DNA of 61,205 nucleotides from Anaerolineae bacterium (GTDB taxonomy: Bacteria > Chloroflexota > Anaerolineae > Aggregatilineales > Phototrophicaceae). Within the stretch, counting starts at the first letter, position 1; every line of letters starts with the position of its first letter. Shown one piece after another: positions 45,112 through 53,583 of the stretch. Below the pieces are notes generated by a model that searched no databases, was not told the DNA's origin, and saw nothing but the letters and a program-made list of their open reading frames with translations. The stretch is taken from NCBI GenBank assembly GCA_022820665.1, contig JAJEFB010000039.1, forward strand, positions 1 to 61,205, given 5' to 3'. A program made the position numbers and the translations under genes.

Positions 45112-46026
45112 CTAACTCAAATCATAATGTACCCAGCGTCGGGCGTATCTCGATTGGAAATAGGTGAAACAGCCGATTATCAGGAACAAGATCATCGACA
45201 GGGCGGCGGCATCGCCCATACGAAAATAGCGGAAAGCGAGCCTGTAAATTCGTAGCAGGAACACCTCCGTCGCTTCTCCCGGACCACCGCCGGTCATAAT
45301 ATAGACCTGGTCAAATATCTGCAGCGTCCAAATGCTGGCCATGATGAAAACGAAAAATGTGGTTGGCGAAAGCAGGGGCAGGGTCACATGGCGGAAGCGC
45401 TGCCAGGCGCTTGCGCCATCGACCTCCGCAGCGTCTTGAAATTCTTGCGGGATGCCCTGCAGACCAGCCAAAAATATGACCATGTAAAAGCCGGCGCCCC
45501 ACCAAACTCGCATGAAGATCAAACCCGGGATTGCCCATTTTGTGCTGCTCAACCAAGTCGGTCCTTCGATGCCAATCAAGCTCAGCAGATAATTCACCAA
45601 GCCAAAATCGGGCTGTAACACCCAGCGCCATACCAGCGCGATCGCCACCAACGATGTGACGACGGGCATGAAGTACGCGGTACGATATACAACGGTGAAA
45701 CGAAGCTTTTGATTGAGCGCCAAAGCCATCCCCAGCGAGACAATCATCACCAATGGGATATAACCAGCGGTGATGAAGATCGTATTTCGCAGCAGATTGC
45801 CAAAGGCGGGATCCTGCAACTGGTCCAGGTAGTTTTGCAAACCCACCCACTGCGGCGGCTTAATCAGGTTCCATTTGGTGAAGCTCAAGTAGCCAGCATA
45901 CAGGATTGGTCCCAAGGTGAAGATGGCAAGGCCGATCATCTGGGGCGCGATGAACAGGTACGCCCACTTGATTTCGCCGCGCTGTACAACGCTGTATTTG
46001 TTTAAGATGCCCACGCGTTTCTTCAT
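45112..46026 (-). CDS. CUT1 sugar ABC transporter permease, MalF type
   Basis: About 304 residues; six helices; coupling loop QDAAEVDGASAWQRFRH then TLPLLSP. I use the ATG at 46026 (MKKRVGILNKYSV) rather than a GTG 15 bases earlier. It is the first gene of the leftward unit permease, permease, GH31, binding protein, ADP-ribosylglycohydrolase-family protein. The order, with the receptor fourth, is unlike the other three CUT1 clusters here. Confidence 0.92.
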   Translation of the reverse strand: MKKRVGILNKYSVVQRGEIKWAYLFIAPQMIGLAIFTLGPILYAGYLSFTKWNLIKPPQWVGLQNYLDQLQDPAFGNLLRNTIFITAGYIPLVMIVSLGMALALNQKLRFTVVYRTAYFMPVVTSLVAIALVWRWVLQPDFGLVNYLLSLIGIEGPTWLSSTKWAIPGLIFMRVWWGAGFYMVIFLAGLQGIPQEFQDAAEVDGASAWQRFRHVTLPLLSPTTFFVFIMASIWTLQIFDQVYIMTGGGPGEATEVFLLRIYRLAFRYFRMGDAAALSMILFLIIGCFTYFQSRYARRWVHYDLS

Positions 46027-46633
46027 GACGGCGCATTTCACCAGGCAAATTCAAAGGCGGGTGGACTATCACCTGATTGTAGGCAGTTGTGCGTCGCCTG
46101 TCAAAATCTCCAGACGCTGAACTTCCCGTAACGACTGGCGTCGCCAGGAGAATACAAACTCAACAAAAATCGTACAAGACAACCGCCAGCGCTTGAACAA
46201 CTGCGACTAGCGGGAGGTATTCGAGATGGACATGGGGTGCAAATCGCCTGAAAATAGCCGCCTGCCAGCGCGCCCCCAAGCAACCTGAATGACGAAATGC
46301 GCCAAATGCTGGAGCGGGCGTCGGGACGCGCCGAAAAGTATCTGAAGGAGCGCGCGGTCGAAGTCGAGAAAAAGATCGAAGAAACCCGTCAGCGATCACG
46401 CGGAAACATTGAACAATCGCGGAAGATCCGCGAGTCTTTCAAATAGCGCTCCGCCGCTATCTTGTTTTATGAACCGCGTCGCTCATCCGACGAGAAGGCT
46501 CATTGCTTTGCGTGAGCGCGATATTCTTGCGTGCAACTCGACGGTTACGCGCCGAGCGGCAGTAAGAGCTGAGACAACTGCCAGGGACGTACAAAAAGAC
46601 CTCGCCATTGATGACGAGGTCTTCCGATCACTG
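46027..46633. other. Intergenic region with a short coding remnant
   Basis: Between the sugar-importer operon and tRNA-Glu lie about 600 bases with no full gene. The only convincing coding sign is a short charged frame at 46297-46446, described separately. The promoter of the importer operon should lie in 46040-46250, but I see no clear consensus. Confidence 0.5.
46297..46446 (+). pseudogene. 49-residue charged helical frame, possibly a gene remnant
   Basis: From the ATG at 46297 the frame reads MRQMLERASGRAEKYLKERA and continues VEVEKKIEETRQ to IRESFK, then TAG. The heptad-like charged pattern predicts a single long helix and looks like the C-terminal end of a longer protein such as a coiled coil. 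In-frame reading stays open only back to 46258, where a stop occurs, and no ribosome site is seen. It may be the tail of a decayed gene or a true small protein. Confidence 0.35.
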
Positions 46634-46706
46634 TAGCCCCTACGGGACTCGAACCCGTGTCTCCACCTTGAAAGGGTGGCATCCTAGGCCGCTAGACGAA
46701 GGGGCC
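46634..46706 (-). tRNA. tRNA-Glu (UUC)
   Basis: A 73-base cloverleaf on the minus strand. The acceptor GGCCCCT pairs with AGGGGCT (one G-U pair at the end), the anticodon stem CCACC/GGTGG encloses the loop CTTTCAA with anticodon TTC, and the T-arm contains GGTTCGAGTCCC. The discriminator base is A and CCA is not encoded. It is the most downstream element of the leftward housekeeping block. Confidence 0.95.
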
Positions 46707-46787
46707 AAACCCAACACAATAAGCTACATGTCGGTTCTGCAAAAGTCAAGGTCGGTTTGTTCCGACCTATTGCCCACTTTGGATGAC

Positions 46788-47498
46788 CTACCCTTTGAGG
46801 AACTTGCTAAAACGCTCTGTATCTCCCGGCCGCAGCAAGCCGAATTGCTCGCGATAGCCAAGCAGTTTTCTAATCTGATCCGGCGGAATCGGTCGGAGCG
46901 TATCACTGATTTGAAGCGCCTTGTGCAAGATCGTGGCGCAATGTTCCAGGCATTCCAGCATCAAATAAGCCTGCCAGAGCGACTTTGCCGCTGTCAGCGA
47001 ACCGTGATTCGAGAGCATGATCGCGTCATGTCCGCGGATTAGCTCGCTGACAGCATCGCGATTCTCGACGCTGGACGGCGTTGAGTAAGGCGCGGTCGGC
47101 ATCAAACCGAGCAAAACAACCGCCTCGGGAATGATGCACTGCTGAAAGTCGTAGCCGACCAAGGTCAGCGCAATCGCGGTTGGCGGATGCGCATGTACTA
47201 CGCCTTGAACATCCTCCCGTTGACGATAGCATTCGAGGTGCATGGGGCTTTCTGAGGTTGGCCGCAACCGCGCATTGGCATCGGTCCTTTCGTCTACCCT
47301 TTCGCCATCCAGATTGACAACGAGCAACTGTTCCGGCTCCAGGTAACCGAGCGACAAACCACTGGGGCTGAGCAAGACGCGATCGTGATCAAGCCGCGCG
47401 CTGATGTTGCCGCCGGCGCCATCGACAAAGCCCTTCTGGACCATCAGGCGACCGACGCGACAAACTAAATCGCGCAAGTTCTCTTCGCTGCTATTCAT
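46788..47498 (-). CDS. Class II aldolase/adducin family protein
   Basis: A 236-residue protein of the fuculose/rhamnulose-phosphate aldolase and L-ribulose-5-phosphate epimerase family. It starts MNSSEENLRDLVCRVGR at the ATG at 47498; the reading frame is open 74 codons further upstream but that part overlaps the zinc-finger gene in another frame and is unrelated. The GGNISAR segment (about residue 28), catalytic Glu in MHLECYR (about 85), zinc ligands in HAHPP (about 101) and NHGS are present. It cleaves or epimerises a sugar phosphate, or acts as a methylthioribulose dehydratase-like enzyme; which one is not decided. Confidence 0.87.
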   Translation of the reverse strand: MNSSEENLRDLVCRVGRLMVQKGFVDGAGGNISARLDHDRVLLSPSGLSLGYLEPEQLLVVNLDGERVDERTDANARLRPTSESPMHLECYRQREDVQGVVHAHPPTAIALTLVGYDFQQCIIPEAVVLLGLMPTAPYSTPSSVENRDAVSELIRGHDAIMLSNHGSLTAAKSLWQAYLMLECLEHCATILHKALQISDTLRPIPPDQIRKLLGYREQFGLLRPGDTERFSKFLKG

Positions 47499-47556
47499 CT
47501 GTTCCGCCCTATGCTGATTGGATTTTCCGAGAGGTCGGCAAATATGACGAGCCTGT

Positions 47557-47835
47557 CTATTCGCCGTATGAAGACCTTCGCTTTTGCTGTGAGACCGCCG
47601 GCATATCTTCGATTGGTTGATCGCCTGTTTGCTCGCCATAGAGTTCTTGCCAAAGGGCTTCCAGCGTCTCCTGCGCAAATTCCACGAAGTTACAGACATC
47701 GCAGACGTACGCAGGCGCATTGGGTATCGCCAGCAACTGCCCCTGGTGCACTTCGGAAAAAATCATCTCGCGCGGGGAGCAACGTCCTACAGTGCATCGC
47801 GGACAAGCATAGCCCTTCGTCTTTGAATCCATCAT
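47557..47835 (-). CDS. YgiT-type zinc finger domain protein
   Basis: A 92-residue protein with paired cysteines C11-x2-C14 and C45-x2-C48 plus C19, matching the zinc finger found at the N-terminus of MqsA/YgiT antitoxins. No helix-turn-helix follows, only a charged tail, and no toxin gene is adjacent, so a classical toxin-antitoxin role is not supported. It begins nine bases after the signal peptidase gene ends and is probably co-transcribed with it. The start could also be the second of two consecutive ATG codons. Confidence 0.8.
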   Translation of the reverse strand: MMDSKTKGYACPRCTVGRCSPREMIFSEVHQGQLLAIPNAPAYVCDVCNFVEFAQETLEALWQELYGEQTGDQPIEDMPAVSQQKRRSSYGE

Positions 47836-47844
47836 GTCCTATCT

Positions 47845-48420
47845 CTAATTCGGTATCATCCCGATAGATGCCAGCGGCCAGTAGCGCAACACAACTTGAC
47901 CGACGATCTTGCTCAGAGGCACGGCGCCAAAGACTCGAGAGTCGCGGCTGTTGTTTCGATTGTCGCCCATCATGAAGTACTCGTCCCGACCCAGGACCCA
48001 AGTCTTGTCGCTACAGCGGTGTCGACAGCGTTCCTTTATATAGGATTCCTCCAGCGCATTGCCATCAATGTATACCTGTTGATCGCGCATTTCAACGGTC
48101 TCGCCCGGCAAACCAACCACCCGCTTGATAAGCATGATTCCGCGTTCCGACTCGCTGGGAACCAGGGAATTGAAGACCAGAATATCGCCGCGCTCCGGCG
48201 AGCCGAGCAGATAATGGATCCGACTGACAACCAAGCGATCATCCCCGTAAAACGTCGGCTCCATACTGTGCCCATCCACCAGGGACCGGGGAATCGCCAA
48301 ATCAAAGAGTACCGTAACAGCCACTACAAATACCACGGTGCCGACAATCTCTCGGAACAAGCCCGGCAACTGAAGCGGCGGTCGTGGCAACTGTCCTGTA
48401 TGACTTCTGAGCATCGTCAT
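47845..48420 (-). CDS. lepB: Signal peptidase I
   Basis: A 191-residue membrane protease that removes Sec and Tat signal peptides. One membrane segment (about residues 25-45) anchors it. The catalytic Ser is S52 in HSMEPT and the general-base Lys K99 in LIKRVVGLPGE; the box E motif GDNRNNSRDSR follows near residue 155. Length is typical for single-anchor forms. It should process the binding proteins encoded in the window. It lies 133 bases downstream of der and directly upstream of the zinc-finger gene. Confidence 0.97.
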   Translation of the reverse strand: MTMLRSHTGQLPRPPLQLPGLFREIVGTVVFVVAVTVLFDLAIPRSLVDGHSMEPTFYGDDRLVVSRIHYLLGSPERGDILVFNSLVPSESERGIMLIKRVVGLPGETVEMRDQQVYIDGNALEESYIKERCRHRCSDKTWVLGRDEYFMMGDNRNNSRDSRVFGAVPLSKIVGQVVLRYWPLASIGMIPN

Positions 48421-48553
48421 TTCGCTTAGGCAAACGCTATCGTCATTGTAGATCTGGATGCCGACAAGTTTTCATTCTCAATCCGATTATATGTCCCTCG
48501 TTGAAGCACCGCAATACAGAGCGCCATCTCGTTCTGCGCCCTCTTTAATCCAC

Positions 48554-49981
48554 TTAATTGATTACATCCAGCGCATTGTTCTTTCGCGCGTCCGCAGCCG
48601 AAAAAGAACTGCGCTCGCTACGAGCGCGAAAGCTCATACGAAGCGGCGTGCCTTCGAATTCGTAAGCTTGACGGAACTGGTTCTCCAAGTACCTCTTATA
48701 CGTAAAATGAACTTGCGACGGATCATTGACATGAAAAAGAAACAGCGGCGGGTCGGTACGCACTTGCGACGCATAGAAGAACTTGAGCCGCTTGGTCCCT
48801 TTGCCGTGCGGAGGGTGCTTTTCAATCGCGTCGCGCAACAAGCGGTTGACATCGGCGGTCGGTATTCTGAGGAAGCGCGCCTCCCAGACACGATTGGCTA
48901 CCTCCAGCACTTGATGCACGCGTTGACCGCCCAGCGCGCTGATGAAGATTATCGGCGCGTAGCTTACAAAATGAAGTCGATCGCGGATATTGTCGATGAA
49001 GGCATTCATCGTTTGAGCGTCCTTATCGACAGCGTCCCATTTGTTCACGACAATGACCAGGCTCTTGTACTCTTCAATGATATAACCGGCTATGTGTTCG
49101 TCCTGTTCCGTCACCCCAAGACCCGCGTCAATGACCAGCAAAGCCAGGTCCGCTCGGCTAATCGCCTTCATCGCTCGGATAACGCTGAATTTCTCCACGC
49201 CAGCTTCAACGCGGCCCCGGCGGCGAATGCCGGCGGTATCAATCAAGGTAATCGTTTCCCCATACCAGGTGATATCCGTGTCAATCGCGTCGCGCGTCGT
49301 GCCCGCAACCTCGCTGACGATCACGCGATCCTCGCCGATCAACTTGTTCACCAGCGTGCTCTTGCCCGCATTTGGACGCCCGACGACAGCGATCTTGAGC
49401 TGCTCGTCCTCAGCTTCTTCATCCTCATCACCAGGCGCGCGCGCGCTCAACTGGAGCGCGACCTCATCGAGCAAGTCGCCCACGCCATATCCGTGAATTG
49501 CGCTGATGCCCACCACCAGGGACAAGCCCAAACTATAAAAGTCATAGGCATCCTGCGCGCGCCTGTGGTCATCAATCTTGTTCGCGGCGACGAGGATTGG
49601 CTTGTCCGACCGTCGCAGGATTTCCGCAATGGCTTCGTCAGCAGCCGTCACCCCAAATTGCGCGTCGACGACCATGATGATGAGGTCTGCCCCGCCGATG
49701 GCGATCATCGCTTGTTCGATGATCTCCTCGACGAAAGCCGCGCTGCCTTCCGCCAAGGGCGATTCATCGCGCGAGCCCGCCGGCTGATAAACTTCAATCC
49801 CGCCCGTATCAATCACTTGAAACGTGATGCCATTCCAAAATGATTCGCCGTGCAGGCGGTCGCGCGTAGTGCCGGGTATCTCGTGAGTGACTGCCATGCG
49901 CTCGCCCACCAGACGGTTGAACAAGGTGCTCTTTCCGACGTTGGGTCGGCCAACAAGCGCAACTATCGGTTTGTTTGCCAT
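48554..49981 (-). CDS. der: Ribosome biogenesis GTPase Der (EngA)
   Basis: A 475-residue protein with two consecutive GTPase domains and a C-terminal KH-like domain. P-loops are GRPNVGKS (11-18) and GRPNAGKS (about 205), with DTGG and DTAG switches and NKID and NKWD guanine-specificity motifs. It assists 50S subunit assembly. The C-terminal twenty or so residues after MSFRARSERSS are an unusual tail. The start ATG at 49981 fits the family start MANKPIVALVGRPN. Confidence 0.97.
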   Translation of the reverse strand: MANKPIVALVGRPNVGKSTLFNRLVGERMAVTHEIPGTTRDRLHGESFWNGITFQVIDTGGIEVYQPAGSRDESPLAEGSAAFVEEIIEQAMIAIGGADLIIMVVDAQFGVTAADEAIAEILRRSDKPILVAANKIDDHRRAQDAYDFYSLGLSLVVGISAIHGYGVGDLLDEVALQLSARAPGDEDEEAEDEQLKIAVVGRPNAGKSTLVNKLIGEDRVIVSEVAGTTRDAIDTDITWYGETITLIDTAGIRRRGRVEAGVEKFSVIRAMKAISRADLALLVIDAGLGVTEQDEHIAGYIIEEYKSLVIVVNKWDAVDKDAQTMNAFIDNIRDRLHFVSYAPIIFISALGGQRVHQVLEVANRVWEARFLRIPTADVNRLLRDAIEKHPPHGKGTKRLKFFYASQVRTDPPLFLFHVNDPSQVHFTYKRYLENQFRQAYEFEGTPLRMSFRARSERSSFSAADARKNNALDVIN

Positions 49982-50063
49982 AGCGACGTGCTGCCTAATA
50001 ATATCAGAATTGTGGATTGTAGTGGCTGCGGGCGAAGATCGGTAGGGAGATCCTGAACGACGA

Positions 50064-51368
50064 TCAAGCGTCCACAGGCGCGGTTGCCGTTGCGACGACT
50101 GTTTCAGACGATTCCGCCGCCTCCACAGAGCTGATTTCCACGTTCAGTTCCGCTGGCAACAACGAGACATTCGCCTCAGTCAGTTCGCTCTGGCTGATGC
50201 CAACTACCGGCGGCAGGTCGTAAACGCCGGGTTCGAGGCTGTTCAAGTCGACGACTACCTGAATGTCGTCGGACGTCAGCACATCAACCAGCGAAACCGG
50301 TCCATTGACGTACGCGGAAACATTTTGCGGAACGATGACGACTTCATAATTCTCGTCGAGACCAATAACATTCACCGCGATATTGTCGATCTGGCGGGTG
50401 GTGACAATCGGGAGAATTTCGATGGTGACGGTGATGCTGTTCTCCCCGTCCATGACAAAGAGATCATCGCTGGGCAATTGTACCGGTACCGACAGTTCAA
50501 AATCTGTCTGACGATCTTCAAGACTGATGGGAACAGTGAACAAGGTGTCAGCAATGTTCGTCAGTTGCGCTAGCGGACCGCCCACGAACAAAGATCTGGG
50601 GTCCGGGCTCACGCTGGCCAAGGTATAGCCCGCCGGCAAGGTATCGACGCGAACATTGGGCCGGACGGCGATTTGCCGTACATCGTCGCGTCTGGTGATG
50701 TTGACGACAATGGTCACGGTTTGCGCTTCCAGTTTAATGCCGCTGACGCGATCGCCCTCCGCATTCACAGCATAGGGACGCACATCCAACTCGATGGGAC
50801 TGCGATGCGGGGACAAGTCCAAATCACCGCGTATCTCAACGACCTCCGAGACTATGCTGGCCGCCCCGCTGACAGACATCTCGAGGATTTCTGTCTCTGG
50901 AACGTCATTTCTGAAGCCCATCGGAGGCGGCTCAACAACGACAATGTTCAGCGGACTGGAGATCGTTTCTATCGGTTCCAACTCTACTGTAATCTGAGAT
51001 GGCAGAGTCTCCTCCTGCCGCCGGATACTAATCGATTCGGGCCAGGCAACCTTGACTTCCAATGGCACGGTATGTGTGCCAGCGCCCAGATTGGTTAGAT
51101 CGGCGCGCACGACAATGTCCTCAGAGCGTCGCGATGTCACCGCGGACTGAGAACCTTGGATTTCCACCGTTACAAAGCGCGATGGATTATTAGTCATGAC
51201 CGTGGTATCGCTGGGAACAAACTGTATTGGAATACCGCTAAAGCGGCGGGTATCTATGGGATCGGCCGACGTGACGGCAATATACCAGACACCGGTCGCC
51301 AGGATCACCGAAATGACCAGCCAAAGCGCGTTGCCGGCCAGGTCGGACTCTCTCAATCGTTGAATCAT
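50064..51368 (-). CDS. cdaR: CdaR / YbbR-domain regulator of diadenylate cyclase
   Basis: A 434-residue protein with one N-terminal membrane helix (about residues 12-32) followed by about four YbbR repeats outside the membrane. CdaR binds and modulates CdaA. The start overlaps the cdaA stop by four bases, the usual coupling. In Firmicutes glmM follows this pair, but here der follows after 82 bases and no glmM is in the window. The last 25 residues are rich in Glu, Ser and Ala and probably disordered. Confidence 0.9.
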   Translation of the reverse strand: MIQRLRESDLAGNALWLVISVILATGVWYIAVTSADPIDTRRFSGIPIQFVPSDTTVMTNNPSRFVTVEIQGSQSAVTSRRSEDIVVRADLTNLGAGTHTVPLEVKVAWPESISIRRQEETLPSQITVELEPIETISSPLNIVVVEPPPMGFRNDVPETEILEMSVSGAASIVSEVVEIRGDLDLSPHRSPIELDVRPYAVNAEGDRVSGIKLEAQTVTIVVNITRRDDVRQIAVRPNVRVDTLPAGYTLASVSPDPRSLFVGGPLAQLTNIADTLFTVPISLEDRQTDFELSVPVQLPSDDLFVMDGENSITVTIEILPIVTTRQIDNIAVNVIGLDENYEVVIVPQNVSAYVNGPVSLVDVLTSDDIQVVVDLNSLEPGVYDLPPVVGISQSELTEANVSLLPAELNVEISSVEAAESSETVVATATAPVDA

Positions 51369-52240
51369 GGGTTTGCCTGTTGCCTGCGCCGAATTTGCAT
51401 GCGAAGCGACAAATCGTGCAGGCTTTCGCGCAGGCGGCTCAGGATCGAAACCGAGGTCTCATCCGCTGGACCGTAATAGGCGCTCAGCACCAGATGCAAA
51501 CGCTGTATATCCAGGTCCAGGATGAGCCGACCGCCGTTCGTCACGCCGACCTTGCCCGTCTCTTCCGATACGATCACGCACAAGGCGTCGCCTACTTCGC
51601 TGATGCCGACTGCCGCGCGGTGACGCGTCCCCAGGTTCGGGTTGGGCAAGTTGCGGCTTGCCGTGATCGGCAAGACGCTGGACGCCGACGCAATTCTCCC
51701 CGCATTGTCGATAATCACTGCGCCATCGTGCAACTCGGTGCGCGGCCAAAAGAGCGTCACCAGCAGATCCGCGGTTACTATGCTATCCAACTGTACACCG
51801 GTGCGTATATACTCGGCGAGGCCGCTGTTGCGCTGCAAGACAACGAGCGCGCCGTGCCGACGCTCCGACAGCTTCTGTGCCGCGGCGCAAATTTCTTTAA
51901 TTACCGAGACCCTGATTTCCTCAGGCGCTTGTCGACTGCCAAAAATCGAGCCCCGTCCCAGGCGCTCCAGCACACGTCGAATTTCCGGCTGGAAGATAAC
52001 CGGAATCGCGATCACCAGCGCCGCCAAACTGTTGACGAGCAGCCAGCTCAGCGCCTGCAAATTGAATACGGTCGCCAGCGCGATCAGCCCAATGACGATG
52101 AGCGCGATGCCGCGAAAAAGCGTGACCGCTTGCGTGCCGCGAAACAGAAAACTGATGCTGTAAAACAGCAATGTGACGATGGCGATATCCACAATGTCCG
52201 ACGGCGCCAGGTTTTGTAATACGACTGCTATCTGTTCCAA
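51365..52240 (-). CDS. cdaA: Diadenylate cyclase CdaA
   Basis: A 291-residue membrane enzyme that makes cyclic di-AMP from two ATP. Three membrane helices occupy about residues 15-83; the DAC (DisA_N) domain follows with DGA at 172-174 and RHR at 206-208, both needed for catalysis. The start is TTG, preceded only by a weak GAGG. The product is coupled to CdaR. c-di-AMP controls potassium, osmolyte and cell-wall homeostasis in many bacteria. Confidence 0.95.
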   Translation of the reverse strand: MEQIAVVLQNLAPSDIVDIAIVTLLFYSISFLFRGTQAVTLFRGIALIVIGLIALATVFNLQALSWLLVNSLAALVIAIPVIFQPEIRRVLERLGRGSIFGSRQAPEEIRVSVIKEICAAAQKLSERRHGALVVLQRNSGLAEYIRTGVQLDSIVTADLLVTLFWPRTELHDGAVIIDNAGRIASASSVLPITASRNLPNPNLGTRHRAAVGISEVGDALCVIVSEETGKVGVTNGGRLILDLDIQRLHLVLSAYYGPADETSVSILSRLRESLHDLSLRMQIRRRQQANP

Positions 52241-52260
52241 GGTTCAGCTACCGCCTCTGC

Positions 52261-52266
52261 ATTATA
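52261..52266 (-). promoter_or_regulatory. Possible -10 box for cdaA
   Basis: A perfect TATAAT on the minus strand, only 20 bases from the TTG start of cdaA. No good -35 is visible. An imperfect stem AGGCGCGCAT/ATGCGCCT overlaps its upstream side (52266-52291). If used, the message would have a leader of roughly a dozen bases. Confidence 0.35.
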
Positions 52267-52450
52267 GGCGCGCATCGGTCGAAATGCGCCTGTTTCGCAT
52301 GTATTTACTAACACTTGATATCGGTTTTCGTTATGGAATTTTAACACTGCTTACACAGTTGCGCTCAGTAATCCGCAGCTAAATCCCTGCGGCTAAAACG
52401 CAAGCAGTTGACAGGCGTCGTCGATTGCGAATTGTACAGTGAGAAGATGC

Positions 52451-52469
52451 CCAACCTTGACCAGGTTGG
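52451..52469 (-). terminator. Hairpin downstream of argF
   Basis: CCAACCT (52451-52457) and AGGTTGG (52463-52469) form a perfect seven-pair stem with a five-base loop, 13 bases past the argF stop codon. The following bases are only mildly U-rich. Confidence 0.5.
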
Positions 52470-52481
52470 CAATCCGCAGGC

Positions 52482-53402
52482 TTATGCTAGCAAGCGCGTC
52501 AGGACAGCTTTTTGCGCGTGCATTCGATTCTCAGCTTGCTCAAAGACTTTCGATTGCGGACCGTCCATCACGTCGTCGGTGATTTCCTCGCCGCGATGCG
52601 CCGGCAAACAATGCATCACAATTGTGTCGTCCTTGGCAAATCGCAATAAATCCCGGTTAACCTGGAAGCCTGCAAATTCGCCTATGCGCTCCTGGGCTTC
52701 GGCTTCCTGCCCCATGCTGACCCAGGTATCAGTATAAATGACATCGGCGTCGGCGACGGCTTGCTGCGGGCGCGTATGCATTTCCAGGCTGCTGCCGTTG
52801 CCTTCGGCAAGATCGTAGGCTTGCTCCCGAATCGACGACTTCATCTCGTAGCCTTCCGGGGTCGCGATGCTGAACGTCACGCCGAAATGCGCGCAAACTA
52901 GCGCGACCGACGCCGCGACATTGTTGCCGTCGCCCACAAAGGCCAGACGCAAGCCGGCAAGCCGGCCAAAGTGCTCGCGGACGGTCATGATATCCGCCAG
53001 AGCCTGGCAGGGATGATAGCTGTCGCTTAGCCCATTGATCACCGGCACGCGCGAGAATTCAGCCAATTCCACCACATGGGCGTGGTCGAAGACGCGCGCC
53101 ATGATGCCGTCAACATAGCTCGAGAGTACGCGCGCGACATCGGGCACGCTTTCCCGCTTGCCCAGTCCAATCTCTTGCGGACCGAGCATTATCGCGCTCC
53201 CGCCCAGGTGTTTCATGGCCATTTCAAAGGACACGCGCGTGCGCAACGATGGCTTCTGAAAGATCATGCCCAAGGTCTTGTCCTTCAAGACCGGCTGATT
53301 GCCGCCGTTCCGCCATTCGCTCTTGAGCAGCAAAGCCGTCTCAAGCAGATTATGCAGTTCTTCTGTTGAGCAACTTGCCAAATCGAGGAAGTGTTTCATC
53401 AA
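52482..53402 (-). CDS. argF: Ornithine carbamoyltransferase
   Basis: A 306-residue enzyme of arginine synthesis that joins carbamoyl phosphate to ornithine, giving citrulline. The carbamoyl-phosphate loop is SLRTRVSFE (about residues 53-61; the usual STRT reads SLRT), followed by HPCQALAD near 131 and the ornithine-binding HCLPAHRG near 267. Length and order are normal. No other arginine gene is nearby. A promoter lies just upstream. Confidence 0.96.
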   Translation of the reverse strand: MMKHFLDLASCSTEELHNLLETALLLKSEWRNGGNQPVLKDKTLGMIFQKPSLRTRVSFEMAMKHLGGSAIMLGPQEIGLGKRESVPDVARVLSSYVDGIMARVFDHAHVVELAEFSRVPVINGLSDSYHPCQALADIMTVREHFGRLAGLRLAFVGDGNNVAASVALVCAHFGVTFSIATPEGYEMKSSIREQAYDLAEGNGSSLEMHTRPQQAVADADVIYTDTWVSMGQEAEAQERIGEFAGFQVNRDLLRFAKDDTIVMHCLPAHRGEEITDDVMDGPQSKVFEQAENRMHAQKAVLTRLLA

Positions 53403-53437
53403 CCTGGTCCATTATCGACATCAGACCTAAAAGCCGC

Positions 53438-53465
53438 AGTATAGCACATGACGGGCCGCGGGCAA
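53438..53465 (-). promoter_or_regulatory. Promoter for argF
   Basis: On the minus strand TTGCCC (53465-53460), a 16-base spacer and TATACT (53443-53438, five of six) lie 36 bases before the argF ATG. Confidence 0.5.
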
Positions 53466-53583
53466 CGTCCCATTTCCCAGGCTTCGGGAAAGGAGGAGCG
53501 CCAAAGCAAGCGCCCTGGCTTTGACAATGGAGGGCGCCGGTTCCGCCCCCTGAACTTGTCCCAAGTAACTGCTATTAGCTAGC

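Noticed and set aside
46608..47042. A 144-codon plus-strand frame reading through the tRNA-Glu gene
   Set aside because: It is antisense to the tRNA and the class II aldolase.
47499..47720. N-terminal extension of the class II aldolase frame
   Set aside because: These codons overlap the zinc-finger gene in another frame and are Arg-rich and unlike the family; the ATG at 47498 fits the family start.
47557..47835. MqsRA-type toxin-antitoxin pair
   Set aside because: Only the zinc-finger half is present; there is no helix-turn-helix and no toxin gene beside it.
48458..49843. A 461-codon open frame antisense to der
   Set aside because: It mirrors the Der coding frame, has no ribosome site and no domain.
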